A stretch of DNA of 5,726 bases from DAIPHL01 sp036771375 (GTDB lineage Bacteria; Synergistota; Synergistia; Synergistales; Synergistaceae), in contig DAIPHL010000137.1 in the NCBI GenBank assembly GCA_036771375.1, positions 1-5,726 on the forward strand, in the 5' to 3' direction. Positions within the stretch are counted from its first letter, which is position 1, and each line of letters starts with the position of its first letter. Shown here piece by piece: positions 5,162 through 5,726 of this stretch. Position numbers and translations under genes: made by a program. Under the pieces are notes generated by a model. It saw only the letters and a program-made list of their open reading frames with translations, searched no databases and had not been told where the DNA came from.

Positions 5162-5726
5162 GTGTGGGGAAAGGATATAGGTATCGATCTTGGGACCGCC
5201 ACGGCCCTCATCTTCGTGAAGGATAAGGGGGTTGTGCTGCGGGAGCCTTCGGTCGTCGCGATGGATCAGAACAGCGGCAAAATTCTTGCCGTGGGCGAAG
5301 ACGCCAAGCTGATGCTCGGACGCACACCGGGTAACGTCGTGGCGGTCCGCCCGCTCAAGGATGGCGTGATCGCCGATTACACCATGACCGAGGTCATGCT
5401 TCGTCTCTTCATCAAAAAGGTCACCTCCGGTTTTGAGAGGATCATACATCACAGAGTGATGATCTGTGTTCCTTCCGGCGCTACGGATGTCGAGCGAAGG
5501 GCTGTCCTGGAGGCGGCTCTCGAAGCCGGCGCGAAAGATGCCTATCTGATCGAGGAACCCATGTCGGCCGCGATCGGTGCCGGGCTGGAGATCGCCGAAC
5601 CGAGAGGCAACCTGATACTCGATGTCGGTGGGGGAACGACCGATGTGGCCGTGATCTCCCTGGGGGGAATCGTCGTCTCCGAGTCGCTTCGGGTGGGAGG
5701 AGACAAATTCGACGAAGCCGCCGACC
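5162..5726 (+). CDS. mreB: Rod shape-determining protein MreB, N-terminal part (runs off the right edge)
   Basis: MreB is a bacterial actin that forms membrane-bound filaments and directs the elongation machinery (MreCD, RodA, PBP2) for rod shape. The 188 residues present start MWGKDIGIDLGT, close to the usual start of the family. Visible are phosphate loop 1 (DLGTATA at 9-15), the block VPSGATDVERRAV, the block IEEPMSAAIGAGL, and phosphate loop 2 (DVGGGTTDVAVISLGG) near the end. Most relatives have DLGTANT in the first loop, so Thr14-Ala15 replaces Asn-Thr. The second loop is normal apart from Asp for the common Glu after the two Thr. A MreB paralogue such as Mbl is possible. The gene begins 25 bases after ftsH with no terminator between, so co-transcription is likely. 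The C-terminal half, including the rest of the nucleotide pocket, lies outside the window. Confidence 0.93.
   Translation, partial: MWGKDIGIDLGTATALIFVKDKGVVLREPSVVAMDQNSGKILAVGEDAKLMLGRTPGNVVAVRPLKDGVIADYTMTEVMLRLFIKKVTSGFERIIHHRVMICVPSGATDVERRAVLEAALEAGAKDAYLIEEPMSAAIGAGLEIAEPRGNLILDVGGGTTDVAVISLGGIVVSESLRVGGDKFDEAAD

Noticed and set aside
3277..5211. A 644-codon open frame on the minus strand opposite ftsH
   Set aside because: It is a shadow of the strongly biased GC-rich ftsH codons. The product is Arg-, His- and Asp-rich with no recognisable domain, while the plus strand is an unmistakable complete FtsH.
1..5726. Mobile element, CRISPR array, tRNA, or an undescribed multi-gene system
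   Set aside because: No direct repeat arrays, transposase or integrase similarity, or tRNA-like cloverleaf were seen. Every sizeable region is explained by a known housekeeping family or the join at the left.

Overview
The window is mostly one coherent stretch of bacterial chromosome of moderately high GC. It carries housekeeping genes read rightward: rnhA (RNase HI), tilS, hpt, ftsH and the first part of mreB. A small superoxide reductase gene is divergent from them at the left. An EcfA-type ATPase fragment of clearly lower GC (about 42% over positions 1-180) abuts the superoxide reductase gene tail to tail, and both genes are cut at the join. The join lies at 188-196, where a 9-base string could encode part of either protein. 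A chimeric contig or a recent recombination fits better than normal gene order.

The superoxide reductase points to an anaerobe. A MreB-directed cell shape, the tilS-hpt-ftsH order and the codon and GC character would suit Synergistota or a clostridial lineage. My preference for Synergistota is inference from general resemblance and has not been tested. The EcfA fragment looks like it comes from a low-GC Bacillota-type genome.

Layout: 1-196 is the truncated EcfA. 188-559 (minus) is the superoxide reductase, missing its native last few residues. 560-729 is a divergent intergenic region with an AT-rich core holding -10-like hexamers and a Shine-Dalgarno sequence for each flanking gene. 730-1149 is rnhA, with tilS (1150-2472) starting on the very next base. 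2473-2538 is a short gap, 2539-3075 is hpt, and 3076-3150 is an AT-rich gap with a plausible promoter. 3151-5136 is ftsH, and mreB runs from 5162 past the right edge. There is no gene-free stretch over 300 bases.

The rightward genes cover RNA-DNA hybrid removal, decoding of AUA codons (lysidine), purine salvage, membrane protein quality control and cell shape. All look intact in their catalytic residues. I found no CRISPR array, transposase, RNA gene, attachment site or convincing rho-independent terminator. I see no evidence of an undescribed system. The points most worth a second look are the chimeric join, the ftsH-mreB adjacency, the run of three non-ATG starts, and small substitutions in nucleotide-binding loops of FtsH and MreB.
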